Below are positions 26,558 to 35,174 of a stretch of 64,000 nt of DNA, in pieces (the first letter of the stretch is position 1; each line of letters opens with the position of its first letter). The stretch is taken from the NCBI GenBank assembly GCA_024213275.1, contig JANAVG010000018.1, positions 48,289-112,288 of the forward strand, given 5' to 3'. This DNA is from Rossellomorea sp. BNER. GTDB taxonomy: Bacteria; Bacillota; Bacilli; Bacillales; Bacillaceae_B. The position numbers were made by a program, and so were the translations under genes. The notes under the pieces are model-generated. The model was not told where the DNA came from, made no database searches, and saw only the letters and a list, made by a program, of their open reading frames with translations.

Positions 26558-26602
26558 TATGGCCCTTTCCTTGTTACAGAAAAGCGCCCTTTCGTACAAG
26601 AG
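26558..26602. repeat. Hairpin repeat copy 6
   Basis: GGCCCTTTCCTTGTTACAGAAAAGCGCCC followed by TTTCGTACAAG, downstream of the membrane gene at 26635. Confidence 0.5.
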
Positions 26603-26634
26603 GAAGTAACTGCAATGAACCTTTGTCAACTACT

Positions 26635-26925
26635 TTAAATGAGAGGCAAAGTTTTATTAAAAATAAACGGAAACACAATCAAAAACGAGATAATCAAAAT
26701 AAAGTTTCTAACATAGAATCTTGCCTTTAAATATTTTCGACCATAAATAACTAATAGGATTAATGCAAAGATATTCAATAGAAATATTAATCCACGAATC
26801 CCTCTACCTATCATTGCTACGAGAGAAAACCAAGGTAAAACCTTACCCAACAGGCAAACAATATTAAACAACCAACCGCAAATAACGGCAATATTCGTCA
26901 TTTGTCTTATAAATTTTTTGTCCAT
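26635..26925 (-). CDS. Small three-helix membrane protein
   Basis: 96 aa with hydrophobic segments at about 10-28, 42-62 and 72-92 and basic loops. AGGAG precedes the ATG. No family recognised. It is a single-gene unit in the array. Confidence 0.6.
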   Translation of the reverse strand: MDKKFIRQMTNIAVICGWLFNIVCLLGKVLPWFSLVAMIGRGIRGLIFLLNIFALILLVIYGRKYLKARFYVRNFILIISFLIVFPFIFNKTLPLI

Positions 26926-27030
26926 ATTTCTTTTGACTCTCCTATTTTACTTAGATCCATTTCTTCACAATCTACGTACAAATATTTACATAAATATCCA
27001 ATTTATTTAAAATATTATCATTAAATTTAA

Positions 27031-27175
27031 ATGACCCTTAACATAAGGAAAGATCACAATTTTTGTTCCAGAAGCGCGCCACTAATACCAATTATTTCAA
27101 AATAGGGCAGCTTCCTCAAGAAAAACCTTAAAAGGAGCTTACCCTGTTGGATAAGCCCACGTTAATGGAATAACA
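27031..27175. repeat. Hairpin repeat copies 7a and 7b
   Basis: Copy 7a: GGAAAGATCACAATTTTTGTTCCAGAAGCGCGCC. Copy 7b: AAGGAGCTTACCCTGTTGGATAAGCCC followed by AATGGAATAACAC. TACCAATTATTTCAAA between them also appears at 32534. Confidence 0.55.
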
Positions 27176-27180
27176 CATTT

Positions 27181-27405
27181 TTACTTATATTGAAAATTTC
27201 TTTGAAAGATTTGAATGTTTTCTTTGATATGATCTATCTGCTTCATTCCGACCATTGTAGAAAAAATTCCTTTGTTTTGTGTTACTTCAAGTAAAATTGA
27301 TTGAGGATTATTCGCTTTATCAATTGACTTTCTTAAATTAAATGGAGCACTAGTGGTTGAGATTACCCCAAGCTCTTCAGCTGCATCTACAATATAGACA
27401 ACCAC
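27181..27405 (-). pseudogene. Aldo/keto reductase, C-terminal fragment
   Basis: 74 aa matching the end of a large aldo/keto reductase: AAEELGVISTTSAPFNLRKS and the closing STMVGMKQIDHIKENIQI, the usual NADPH-binding C-terminal part. The rest of the roughly 300-aa enzyme is absent upstream. Confidence 0.7.
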
Positions 27406-27620
27406 TTTCCATTTACTTTTCGATTCTGTTTTTCGATTCCACTATTCAAATGTTTATTTAGTGGAAATTGTATGAATTTGAAGTGGTGCTCTTCTACTTT
27501 GGTTTATTTAACGCGGATTTTTTTATCTGGTGAAAGTGGTACATGCCCAATCAGACAAAATTACTAAAGGCTAACATTTTTCAAAGGTTTTTTCATACAA
27601 TTATTTAAGAGGTGATGATC

Positions 27621-28061
27621 GTGACAAGAGTAAAATATACCAGCAAGGATATTAATTTAATAGCAAGGATGATAAGGGCAGAAGCCGTGGGTGAAGGAAA
27701 ACTGGGGATGCTTATGGTTGGGAATGTCATTGTAAATCGAGCAGTAGTTGATTGTTTAGATTTTAAGGATGTAAGGACCATACGGGATGTAATTTTTCAA
27801 GTTCAAGGTGGAAACTATTCCTTTGAAGCAGTACAAAAAGGTAGTTTATTTTATAGCCCCGCAAGAGGAGTAGAGAAAGAATTAGCACGAAAAGTTGTAA
27901 AATTTTGGAGACAACATCCTTCTAAGCATGCTCTTTGGTACTTTAATCCATATGCTCCATGTCCTCCAACATGGTACGATCAACCATTTTCGGGGCAATT
28001 TAAACAGCATTGTTATTATGAACCACAGGCTAATACATGTGAAAGTGCTTATAGATATTAA
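27621..28061 (+). CDS. cwlJ: Spore cortex cell-wall hydrolase CwlJ
   Basis: 146 aa from GTG 27621 (AGAGGTG upstream). Hydrolase_2 (SleB/CwlJ) domain: MIRAEAVGEGKLGMLMVGNVIVNR at the start with the catalytic glutamate, then FYSPARGVEKELARK and the C-terminal LWYFNPYAPCPPTWYDQPF. CwlJ is a spore coat-associated enzyme that degrades cortex peptidoglycan during germination, triggered by Ca-DPA. The usual partner gerQ is not adjacent. It is the only plus-strand gene in the accessory array. Confidence 0.92.
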   Translation: MTRVKYTSKDINLIARMIRAEAVGEGKLGMLMVGNVIVNRAVVDCLDFKDVRTIRDVIFQVQGGNYSFEAVQKGSLFYSPARGVEKELARKVVKFWRQHPSKHALWYFNPYAPCPPTWYDQPFSGQFKQHCYYEPQANTCESAYRY

Positions 28062-28174
28062 CAAATACCTCCTCACATTTGAAGTGAACCCCAAAAGTTA
28101 GAGTTTTGATTATGCAGCTGTTTGGGCAGTTTGAGTTCGGTTTGGACACCAGCCTTAATGGAACAAAGAAAGCA

Positions 28175-28639
28175 TTATAAATCTATTTCCATCCGTCTCA
28201 TTTTTGTCTTTAAATTCATTGATTCATAAAATTTTATAGCATTTTCGTTAAACTCCCAGACGCCTAATTCTAATGAGTCTGCTTCTATCTTCTTTGCGAA
28301 CTCCAATATTTTTCTAAAGAATATTTTCCCCAATCCTTTTCCTCTGTACTTAATATCAACACCAAAATCGTCCATATAGACAACTTTCTTCGGAATTAGA
28401 ATCGGTCTTTCCTTTGTATTTTTTATAGTAATTATTGTATAAGCGATTGGTTGATCTTCTTCTAATAAGAATACCTTTGTGTTTTCTCCATCTATCAAGT
28501 TGTTGAAATACTCCTTGTCTAACGTGGTATCAGCTATCTTATAATGGTCTGGTCTTTCCTTTGTATGCATTTCATGAACTTGTTTTTGGATTTGATGAAC
28601 CACTTCATAATCACTCTTTGCGGCTTCTCTAATGTGCAT
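28175..28639 (-). CDS. GNAT-family N-acetyltransferase
   Basis: 154 aa from MHIREAAKSDY at 28639 (GGGGGAA upstream); an upstream extension in frame looks non-coding. The acetyl-CoA loop is FGVDIKYRGKGLGKIFFRKIL (R/Q-x-x-G-x-G), and the C-terminal ENAIKFYESMNLKTKMRRMEI is typical. The substrate is unknown. Single-gene unit. Confidence 0.88.
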   Translation of the reverse strand: MHIREAAKSDYEVVHQIQKQVHEMHTKERPDHYKIADTTLDKEYFNNLIDGENTKVFLLEEDQPIAYTIITIKNTKERPILIPKKVVYMDDFGVDIKYRGKGLGKIFFRKILEFAKKIEADSLELGVWEFNENAIKFYESMNLKTKMRRMEIDL

Positions 28640-28807
28640 ATCTAATTTATTCCCCCTTGATGTTTGTTGTTTTAGTTTAATCATACAAATTTTTTCATGA
28701 TTATATCCCTCCAAGAACATCCGTATATTTATTTGATAGGTAAATATTCTTTCTATACACCCAGGTCTAAAATTTAATTCTGACTTGGGTCCTACATAAT
28801 GACCCAA

Positions 28808-28858
28808 TTCAGAAGGACGCCATTTTAATTCAAGAACAGCGCCCTATATGGAATAACT
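28808..28858. repeat. Hairpin repeat copy 8
   Basis: CAGAAGGACGCCATTTTAATTCAAGAACAGCGCCC followed by TATATGGAATAACTAG. Confidence 0.6.
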
Positions 28859-28972
28859 AGAATATGGCCTCACTCACATAAAATCACTTTCATTCTTCTT
28901 GAAGGCACCCGCTTACTTTAAGTGCATTCTTTCACATCCAAAATCTGGTATATATTTTTACTTCTCCTTTTC

Positions 28973-29257
28973 TTATTTCATGTCATGAGTTTTCATTTTA
29001 TCTAATTCTTTTCTTCTTTTCTTATGGAGATACTTTCTACCACCATTCCATTCTGCAATAAGGAAAAGTATCCCTAATAGCAGACTAAGGATGAAACCAA
29101 TAGTACTTTCAATACGGTTAGTCACAAGCATCCATGTTAAAAAAACAATGTAAGAAACTGGTATAACCGCTCCCCAATAAATACTATTTCTAGTCGAAAA
29201 AAAATATTGAACAGCCAATACACCGGCAACTATAAATACCCCATAAAAATCATCCAC
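28973..29257 (-). CDS. Small membrane protein partnered with a DUF2089-like gene
   Basis: 94 aa, three hydrophobic segments (about 5-20, 26-44, 52-68), then a very basic tail (HKKRRKELDK). Its ATG overlaps the end of the upstream DUF2089-like gene by one base, so the two are translationally coupled. This pair (helix-turn-helix plus membrane protein) looks like a small signalling unit. No domain name assigned. Confidence 0.65.
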   Translation of the reverse strand: MDDFYGVFIVAGVLAVQYFFSTRNSIYWGAVIPVSYIVFLTWMLVTNRIESTIGFILSLLLGILFLIAEWNGGRKYLHKKRRKELDKMKTHDMK

Positions 29258-29556
29258 TACTTTTCATCCCTTCCTTGTTTATATTTTTCAATAATCAATT
29301 TTGCATCCTCTAGGCTAATACGATCATCAATCGAAAGTCTTTTGATGAACTTAATAAATTCCTCGTTTTCCACGACATCGTTTATTTTTATTTTTTCGAT
29401 AAGTCTATCAAGTTTAATTCTTACTGTTGGATATGAAACTTCATAAATTTTTGCGATCTCTTTTAAAGAACCTGACTTGAGAACAAAATTTTTGATGAAT
29501 TCCAGATCTTCATTTTCCAAAGACAGAATCCAATTCGGAACATTTTTTATATCCAC
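29257..29556 (-). CDS. DUF2089-like helix-turn-helix protein
   Basis: 99 aa from GTG 29556 (GGAGGG upstream). WILSLENEDLEFIKNFVLKSGSLKEIAKIYEVSYPTVR is the DUF2089/anti-repressor-like HTH found in many Firmicutes; RLSIDDRISLEDAKLIIEKYK follows. It probably binds DNA and may regulate itself and the overlapping membrane gene. Confidence 0.78.
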   Translation of the reverse strand: MDIKNVPNWILSLENEDLEFIKNFVLKSGSLKEIAKIYEVSYPTVRIKLDRLIEKIKINDVVENEEFIKFIKRLSIDDRISLEDAKLIIEKYKQGRDEK

Positions 29557-29667
29557 CTCAGTCCCTCCTTTCTTTATTTCAATACTAATTTAACATATTT
29601 TTTAATAATGTAAAACAAAAATTGAATTTAATTAAAAATAATTCATAAGATACTATTAATATTCATC

Positions 29668-29715
29668 AAAAAACCTGTTTTTGATTTACTTTTTCAAAAA
29701 CAGGTTTTTGTTTTT
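29668..29715. terminator. Strong hairpin in the 29.6-30.0 kb gap
   Basis: AAAAACCTGTTTTTGA and TCAAAAACAGGTTTTT pair over 16 bp with T-runs on both sides. The rest of the 29557-30044 gap holds hairpin repeat copy 9 and nothing else recognisable. Confidence 0.75.
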
Positions 29716-29907
29716 ATGGATAACTTCTCTTTCACTAAATAGGTACAACTTTTTTACAAACGAAAAACGATACATCTTTATTTCAAAGCCACAAAAATGG
29801 GGTAGAACCAGCAACCTGACACGAAGAGCATTTTGTCTTAATAATGGAAATAGTACCAGCCCATGCTTAAGAATCAGTTTTATGTTCAATGTATATTACT
29901 TTTGCAA

Positions 29908-29974
29908 TCTGGCCCTATAAACAAAGAAAGAACGCAATTCTTACTCCAGAAATGCGCCCTTTTCTTGAATAACA
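29908..29974. repeat. Hairpin repeat copy 9
   Basis: CTGGCCCTATAAACAAAGAAAG, then AACGCAATTCTTACTCCAGAAATGCGCCC and TTTTCTTGAATAACAAG. It is very close to copy 4. Confidence 0.65.
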
Positions 29975-30044
29975 AGAACCTATCATCGTTATAACTTAAA
30001 GTAATTCCCTATTAAATGCTATCAAGACTTAAAGACCTCAGTTA

Positions 30045-30473
30045 CTATTTGTTCTTCCTGATCACTTTAAACATTCCTGTCATATTAGGGGAGTAGTCAT
30101 TAAAATTATATTTTTCATAAAATTCACTTTTTCCCTCTGATGCAAATAACCCTACAAATGCCTTATCAGGTGCATTTTCATCCAGATAACTTACTAATGC
30201 ATTCATTATTTCCTTACCAATTCCTTTTCCCTGATGTTCAGGATGAACCACTACATCTTGGATGTAAAAATAAATCTCACCATCCCCAATAATCCTTCCC
30301 ATTCCGATAATGTTATTACTCTCTTTAACGGAAACTGAAAAAATCGAATTTTGGATTGATGTTTCAGCAACATCAAAATTCATATAATCTTCCCACCCTA
30401 CACTCGAACATAAATAGATATATTCATCCAATGTAGGTATTGTATTAATTAAAACTTCATATTTTCCTGCCAT
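30045..30473 (-). CDS. GNAT-family N-acetyltransferase
   Basis: 142 aa from MAGKYEV at 30473 with GGAGG upstream. IQDVVVHPEHQGKGIGKEIM is the acetyl-CoA-binding loop and KSEFYEKYNFNDYSPNMTGMFKV the C-terminal strand pair. It resembles YvbK/PaiA-sized aminoacyl or aminoglycoside-like acetyltransferases; the substrate cannot be inferred. Confidence 0.9.
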   Translation of the reverse strand: MAGKYEVLINTIPTLDEYIYLCSSVGWEDYMNFDVAETSIQNSIFSVSVKESNNIIGMGRIIGDGEIYFYIQDVVVHPEHQGKGIGKEIMNALVSYLDENAPDKAFVGLFASEGKSEFYEKYNFNDYSPNMTGMFKVIRKNK

Positions 30474-30561
30474 AAACGCTCCTCCAAATAATCTCAAGTT
30501 ATTATCTCTTTTATATGCTGGAAATAAAGTGAAATTTAAGTTACCTTCCACATTTCTGTTC

Positions 30562-30652
30562 ATTCATTCCGCCTTCTTCGAGAATGGCGCCCTTTTCTGA
30601 AGTAATTGAAGGACGAAACCTTATGCTGCAATTGCTCCCTAAATCAAGAACA
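30562..30652. repeat. Hairpin repeat copies 10a and 10b
   Basis: CATTCCGCCTTCTTCGAGAATGGCGCCC followed by TTTTCTGAAGTAATTG, then a second GGACGAAACCTTATGCTGCAATTGCTCCC. Confidence 0.5.
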
Positions 30653-30656
30653 AACA

Positions 30657-31433
30657 TCACTCATTATTCATAAAATTCTGTATCTTCAAGTAATTCAGCA
30701 CTGTCTGCGAAAACTCGTGGTGAGATTCTTTCGTATACTTGGTAATGGTATAGATTTGAGCAAGATTTTTTAATCCTAATCGTTCTGTCATTTCCTTGAG
30801 TTTAGGGATGTCCATGTAGCGTTTCCATCCCTTTTCATCTCTCTCTTTATAGATTTCAAGAATTTCTTCCGAATAATCACGATACTGGTCATAGTGAACA
30901 ATTCCATGCTTTGGCAGTCGATCACGTTGGGCAGGGTTTTCTGCGGGATAACCTAATGAATAACCCACAACTGGTACGACATTTGGCGGTAAGTTTAGCA
31001 GCTTACCAATTTGATCGCAATTTGCAAGCGTTGAGCCCATATAGCAAATGCCTAGACCAGCATTTTCAGCTGCTAAAGCACAGTTTTGCGCTGCCAAAGT
31101 AGCATCAATGGCACCTATCATAAAGCTCATGAAATTATCAAAATGTACAGGTGCATCATTGAGCGAAAGCCATTTTCTCATTCTATTAAAATCAGCACAA
31201 AATGTTAATAGTATTGGTGCATCAACAACCATCGACTGTTCCATATGTGCGGTATATAATTTTTTCTTAAGCTCTTCGTCTTTTGTGACGACAATCGAAT
31301 ACGATTGCATATTACCACTTGAAGATGCACGAATGCCCGTATCTAATATTTGATCTAGCAATTCTTGACTTACTTCCCTATCTTCATATTCTCGTATGGA
31401 TCTGTGCCCGTGTATAACATCGTTGAATTCCAC
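30657..31433 (-). CDS. Nitroreductase-family FMN oxidoreductase
   Basis: 258 aa from GTG 31433 (GGGGTG upstream). The FMN-binding N-terminal HRSIREYEDREV, SSSGNMQSYSIVV and AENAGLGICYMGS segments are those of NfsA/FRP-type nitroreductases, and the length matches the long NfsA-like group with a C-terminal extension. It reduces quinones or nitro compounds with NAD(P)H. Single-gene unit. Confidence 0.88.
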   Translation of the reverse strand: MEFNDVIHGHRSIREYEDREVSQELLDQILDTGIRASSSGNMQSYSIVVTKDEELKKKLYTAHMEQSMVVDAPILLTFCADFNRMRKWLSLNDAPVHFDNFMSFMIGAIDATLAAQNCALAAENAGLGICYMGSTLANCDQIGKLLNLPPNVVPVVGYSLGYPAENPAQRDRLPKHGIVHYDQYRDYSEEILEIYKERDEKGWKRYMDIPKLKEMTERLGLKNLAQIYTITKYTKESHHEFSQTVLNYLKIQNFMNNE

Positions 31434-31653
31434 AGAATCACCCCTTTTTGTGTATTTTGTTTTAATTTTAGTTTATTAAAAGGCTCTATCACACACAATC
31501 CATTTTATTAACACTTAATCACTTTCAAAAAATATGTTTACATTTACCTAAACAAACAATCACACCTTAAATAAGTGAAATGATTATTTTTCAGTAATTA
31601 CTATAAAAGCTCTTTAGTATGTTTCTCTAACTTCACGTAAAAATCCTTCCTCA

Positions 31654-31679
31654 ACAATCTGGCCCTTATATGGAATAAG
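31654..31679. repeat. Partial hairpin repeat copy 11
   Basis: CAATCTGGCCCTTATATGGAATAAG keeps only the outer part of the repeat, ending at the methyltransferase stop codon. Confidence 0.4.
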
Positions 31680-31680
31680 A

Positions 31681-32478
31681 CTAACCATTCTTTGTACCCA
31701 ACTTTACTGATAAAGTTAATTTTTCTTTATACTCTCCAGAATTACAAATACCAAGCAGTGCTTCTCTAAGCTCACGTTCAAATAACTTCATGTTATTTCC
31801 AAGAAATCGTTTTGACCCATAGGATGTGGAATAAAGGTTTCCGAGGATTGACTCAATGGTCCAAGTTATTTCGTATGGAGGTAACTCGTATGTCTCAACA
31901 CTAAATTTTGAATTTGCTATTACTTCTTCGTGACTCATAACAGGATGAGTATAGGTTGTCTTACCAGCCCTTCTATCTTTTCCATACCATTTTTCTATGA
32001 CTTCATTTAATTTTACTTGCCATTGTGTTAGCGATTTGTTTGGGTCATAGTTATCGATAATAGCTACCCCGCCACCATCAGTCACCATATCGAATAGTTC
32101 CGCCAAAACCTTTGGTCTGTCCATCCAATGGAAGGCTTTTGCAATGGTTACGAGACTAAATTGTTCATTATGTTCGACTTTATACTGTTCTAAGTTTCCA
32201 TTAAACCAATGGATTTGCCCCATTCTTATCTCTTGATGAAGACGTTTAGCTTCTTCAATCATTTCTGGCTCAGTGTCTATTCCAACTATTCTATTACACC
32301 AATCCGAAAATCTTATTGTAAGATGCCCTGTACCACACCCTAAATCAAGTAGGTTCTGTTCCCCATTTAAAGAGAATTTTTCTACCAGGAACCTTATAAG
32401 AGAAGAAGGATACATAGGTCTGTATTTCGAATAATACTTTGCTGAGCCCTTAAATAAATCCTTACCATACTTATCCAA
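31681..32478 (-). CDS. Class I SAM-dependent methyltransferase
   Basis: 265 aa from TTG 32478 behind GGAGG. Motif I is LLDLGCGTGHLTIRFS, motif II VGIDTEPEMIEEAK, and LVTIAKAFHWMDRP is the FHWMD motif of the Methyltransf_11 'trans-aconitate/sugar' type. The acceptor is unknown. It is a single-gene unit in the array. Confidence 0.88.
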   Translation of the reverse strand: MDKYGKDLFKGSAKYYSKYRPMYPSSLIRFLVEKFSLNGEQNLLDLGCGTGHLTIRFSDWCNRIVGIDTEPEMIEEAKRLHQEIRMGQIHWFNGNLEQYKVEHNEQFSLVTIAKAFHWMDRPKVLAELFDMVTDGGGVAIIDNYDPNKSLTQWQVKLNEVIEKWYGKDRRAGKTTYTHPVMSHEEVIANSKFSVETYELPPYEITWTIESILGNLYSTSYGSKRFLGNNMKLFERELREALLGICNSGEYKEKLTLSVKLGTKNG

Positions 32479-32579
32479 TTTCTTATTCCTCCAATAGAAA
32501 TCCTATTTACTCCTTACTCTGCCCTATTACTTAATACCAATTATTTCAAATCCAGGAGTTCAACTCAATCTTTTTTCCG

Positions 32580-32648
32580 CAAAAAAACGCTTACCTTATT
32601 TCGGATAAGCGCCCAATTATGGAAAATCTTATTGAATATAAGCCCCCG
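32580..32648. repeat. Hairpin repeat copy 12
   Basis: AACGCTTACCTTATTTCGGATAAGCGCCC and TTATGGAAAATCTTATTGAATA. On the minus strand it reads into seven T and acts as a terminator for ydcF-like 32779. Confidence 0.65.
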
Positions 32649-32778
32649 TTATTAGAAGTAGTTCAACATAAAATAGTGCATTATTTTATTTACAAATCTG
32701 CCTTCTTACGGAAGAAAGCAAACGAGAAATACATCATAGATCTTCAGTTTAACTTCTTCTATTTCAACAACTAGCAGA

Positions 32779-33384
32779 CTAGATATTTATTTTTTCGTCA
32801 CATAAAGCTCCTTGCTGAATATACTTGATAACTTTTGCAGATTCATCTTTAACTCGTTTTCTTCCTATTTCACTAAGAAACCAGTTATTCTCTCCAGTAT
32901 TATTATCTTCAGCAGGACACAAGGTAAAGTTAATCCAATCAGGCATATAGGTTTTTAAAGTTAAATGCAACCTTCTCATATGGTATGAAGTGGTCACTAC
33001 TAAAAGTCGCTGGATGTTATGTAAATGAAATTCCCTATCTAATACCAATAGGGAAGCAAGCACATTTTCTAGTGTTTGTAGCGATAAGTCTTCAGTTAGA
33101 ATGTCTTTTTCAGGCACCCCTAATGCAATTGCTTCGTTTTTGAGCTCAAGGGCTTCTGGAAGTTCACTATCCTTCCATCTAACTCCACCAGAAAATAGAA
33201 TTTTACTAGCTCTCCCTTGATTATATAGTTCCACTGCTTTAGGTAATCGGTACTGAATAGCCTTGCTGCTACCAGCAACGAAGATACAGTCCCCTTTTTC
33301 ATTGTCATCCTCAATTCCTGAGAATAATAGCTTTGTCATTTGATTATTTGTTAGTTTTTCAACGTCTAATTTAGAAATATACAT
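32779..33384 (-). CDS. YdcF/DUF218 family protein
   Basis: 201 aa. Conserved DUF218 pieces: CIFVAGSSKAIQYRLPKAVELY, ILFSGGVRWKDSELPEA, ENVLASL and TTSYHMRRLHLTL. YdcF binds SAM and related ElyC/SanA proteins act in envelope integrity; this copy has no membrane segment. AGAGGTG precedes the ATG. A 100-bp fragment of the same gene is repeated at 37837-37934. Confidence 0.85.
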   Translation of the reverse strand: MYISKLDVEKLTNNQMTKLLFSGIEDDNEKGDCIFVAGSSKAIQYRLPKAVELYNQGRASKILFSGGVRWKDSELPEALELKNEAIALGVPEKDILTEDLSLQTLENVLASLLVLDREFHLHNIQRLLVVTTSYHMRRLHLTLKTYMPDWINFTLCPAEDNNTGENNWFLSEIGRKRVKDESAKVIKYIQQGALCDEKINI

Positions 33385-33476
33385 CTGACACCTCTAGTTT
33401 CTTATTACATTGTTCTGTCCTTTTCTTGAGTTAAGAGGGAATGTACCCATACGCGCAAGCCCCCCAATAATAGTAT

Positions 33477-33908
33477 TTAAAATTCTATATAAAATGGGTG
33501 GGCGTTTTCATTCAAACAGTGTTCTATTCTTTGCCTGAAATTTTTCCATGTTACCATTTCTAAAGCTTTTTCAATAGGGTAAAACCCTACTTCTAAACTC
33601 TCTGGAGAGGTTGTTAATTTTCCTCCAAGTGGTTGAGCTAAAAACAATGTATTACATATTGATTTGCCCACATTTTGGAACACTCCACAGAATTTTAACA
33701 CCTCAATATCAATTCCCGTTTCCTCTTTAGTTTCCCTGATTGCAGCCTCTTTCAATGACTCTCCCTCTTCAACTTGTCCACCTGGCATTTCCCAGCCTCT
33801 CCTCGGACCCTTGATTAATAGAATTTCCTTTTGTTCATTGATTACAATAGTCGCTGCTGAGACTATATGTTTTGGCGGTGAGTAAATATTTTGTGTGCTT
33901 TGATCCAA
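33477..33908 (-). CDS. NUDIX hydrolase
   Basis: 143 aa from TTG 33908 (GGGGAAGG upstream). The Nudix box GGQVEEGESLKEAAIRETKEETGI is intact. VSAATIVINEQKEILLIKGPRRGWEMPGG is the usual strand before it. The substrate is unknown; it differs from the MutT-like copy at 21609. Confidence 0.9.
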   Translation of the reverse strand: MDQSTQNIYSPPKHIVSAATIVINEQKEILLIKGPRRGWEMPGGQVEEGESLKEAAIRETKEETGIDIEVLKFCGVFQNVGKSICNTLFLAQPLGGKLTTSPESLEVGFYPIEKALEMVTWKNFRQRIEHCLNENAHPFYIEF

Positions 33909-34165
33909 TTGCCTTCCCCATTTCTATAAATTTAGTATGTTTACCTTTATTAAACTGCCTTTTAATAGAATAGCAATAGTTGTAACAGTGCCGGTTAGAG
34001 AGCAGCCTAACCAATTCCAATTATTTCAAAACTCACATATTAACACAATCCCTTAAACCATGATGGCCCTATAAGAAAGAGGCTAAGGATATTACTAAAA
34101 CATCTAGAAAAAATTAAATTCCCCCATTTCTATCAGTGCTTTATTCCATTAATTTCCTTAAAATT

Positions 34166-34213
34166 GAAAACGAGCGCTTATCCTTGCTCCAGATAAGCGC
34201 CCGATTACGGAAC
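34166..34213. repeat. Hairpin repeat copy 13
   Basis: GCGCTTATC-CTTGCTCCA-GATAAGCGC is a perfect 9-bp stem (34174-34200), followed by CCGATTACGGAAC. It is the best preserved copy. Confidence 0.7.
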
Positions 34214-34245
34214 AAAGGCAAGCCTGTTTATTCAGGCTTGCCTTT
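34214..34245. terminator. Terminator after the S1-domain gene
   Basis: AAAGGCAAGCCTG and CAGGCTTGCCTTT pair perfectly (13 bp, 6-nt loop). Confidence 0.8.
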
Positions 34246-34280
34246 AATCCTATAGGGTGAAGTATTATAAACGCAGAAGG

Positions 34281-34730
34281 TTATCCGCGTCTTCCGCCTC
34301 TACCACCCTGTTTTGCTCCAGTATTACGTTGAAGGGTAGACAAGTTTTCTTCACTAGTCTTTAAAAAACGAGACAGTTTATCTTCAAAATTTTCCTTTGG
34401 TTTGAAACTTCCTTTTGAACGAAAGTTTTTGGAATGGCTATCAACTCTTCCTTGGCCCAGTGGGCGTTGTGAATAAGAAGAGGTTTGTCTTTCGGGTCTA
34501 TCTATAGCTTTTTTGATGGACAAGGCAGTTTTTCCGTCTTTCTCGCTAATCACTTTTACTTCAATTTGGTCGCCTACTTTAAGATGGTCATTAACATCTT
34601 TTACATAGCTATCCGCTACCTCGCTTATATGCACAAGACCTGTTGAGCCTCCTGGTAATTCTACGAATGCTCCAAAATTAGTGATGCCTGTTACTTTCCC
34701 TTGTACCTTGCTGCCTACTTCAATTGACAT
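34281..34730 (-). CDS. yugI: S1 RNA-binding protein, general stress protein 13 (YugI-like)
   Basis: 149 aa. Residues 1-70 are one S1 domain (GSKVQGKVTGITNFGAFVEL and GLVHISEVADSYVKDVNDHLKVGD). The tail (75-149) is basic and low complexity, ending GGRGGRRG. This matches YugI/GSP13, which associates with ribosomes. It is a core Bacillus gene and marks one edge of the accessory array. Confidence 0.88.
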   Translation of the reverse strand: MSIEVGSKVQGKVTGITNFGAFVELPGGSTGLVHISEVADSYVKDVNDHLKVGDQIEVKVISEKDGKTALSIKKAIDRPERQTSSYSQRPLGQGRVDSHSKNFRSKGSFKPKENFEDKLSRFLKTSEENLSTLQRNTGAKQGGRGGRRG

Positions 34731-34841
34731 AAAAATAATGTTCCCCCTTAATTATGTTAAAAACACTTCATTAATTGTATAACAAATTGAGTGAAAAAAA
34801 TATCAGCCGGGATTATTTTCCTATTATTTGTTCTAATTCGG

Positions 34842-34948
34842 CCCATCTAACCATATGCAACATTACAGGAAAGCGCCCTTTAACAGAAGACCCGATTTCA
34901 AGATAATCAAAAAAGACAATCATAATAGTCTTTCACTATTGCCCCCGT
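34842..34948. repeat. Hairpin repeat copy 14
   Basis: AGGAAAGCGCCCTTTAACAGAAGAC through ATTTCAAGATAATC to CACTATTGCCCCC. It matches the right half of copy 2 (23160-23233) over about 75 bp. Confidence 0.65.
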
Positions 34949-35062
34949 GATATAGTTTAAACTTTTCCTTAATGTAAATTTTTTCGCTGGATGCCAAGTC
35001 CTGTCACATTAATTAATCATTTCTCATTTTTATCAGGGGTGAATTAATGTTTATATTTTTTG

Positions 35063-35113
35063 TTGACATTTTATATAGTATCATTTATCTTAATGTTAAA
35101 TGAACCGTTCATT
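35063..35113 (+). promoter_or_regulatory. Promoter and TetR operator of the FAD-oxidoreductase operon
   Basis: TTGACA (35063), 17-bp spacer, TATCTT (35086). AATGAAC-C-GTTCATT at 35099-35113 is a perfect palindrome over the expected start site, ideal for repression by the TetR protein encoded downstream. Confidence 0.75.
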
Positions 35114-35174
35114 CAATATTAAATTTGCTTTGTTTTTTCATTAAGTACTGAATTTATTAATGGGGGTTATAATT

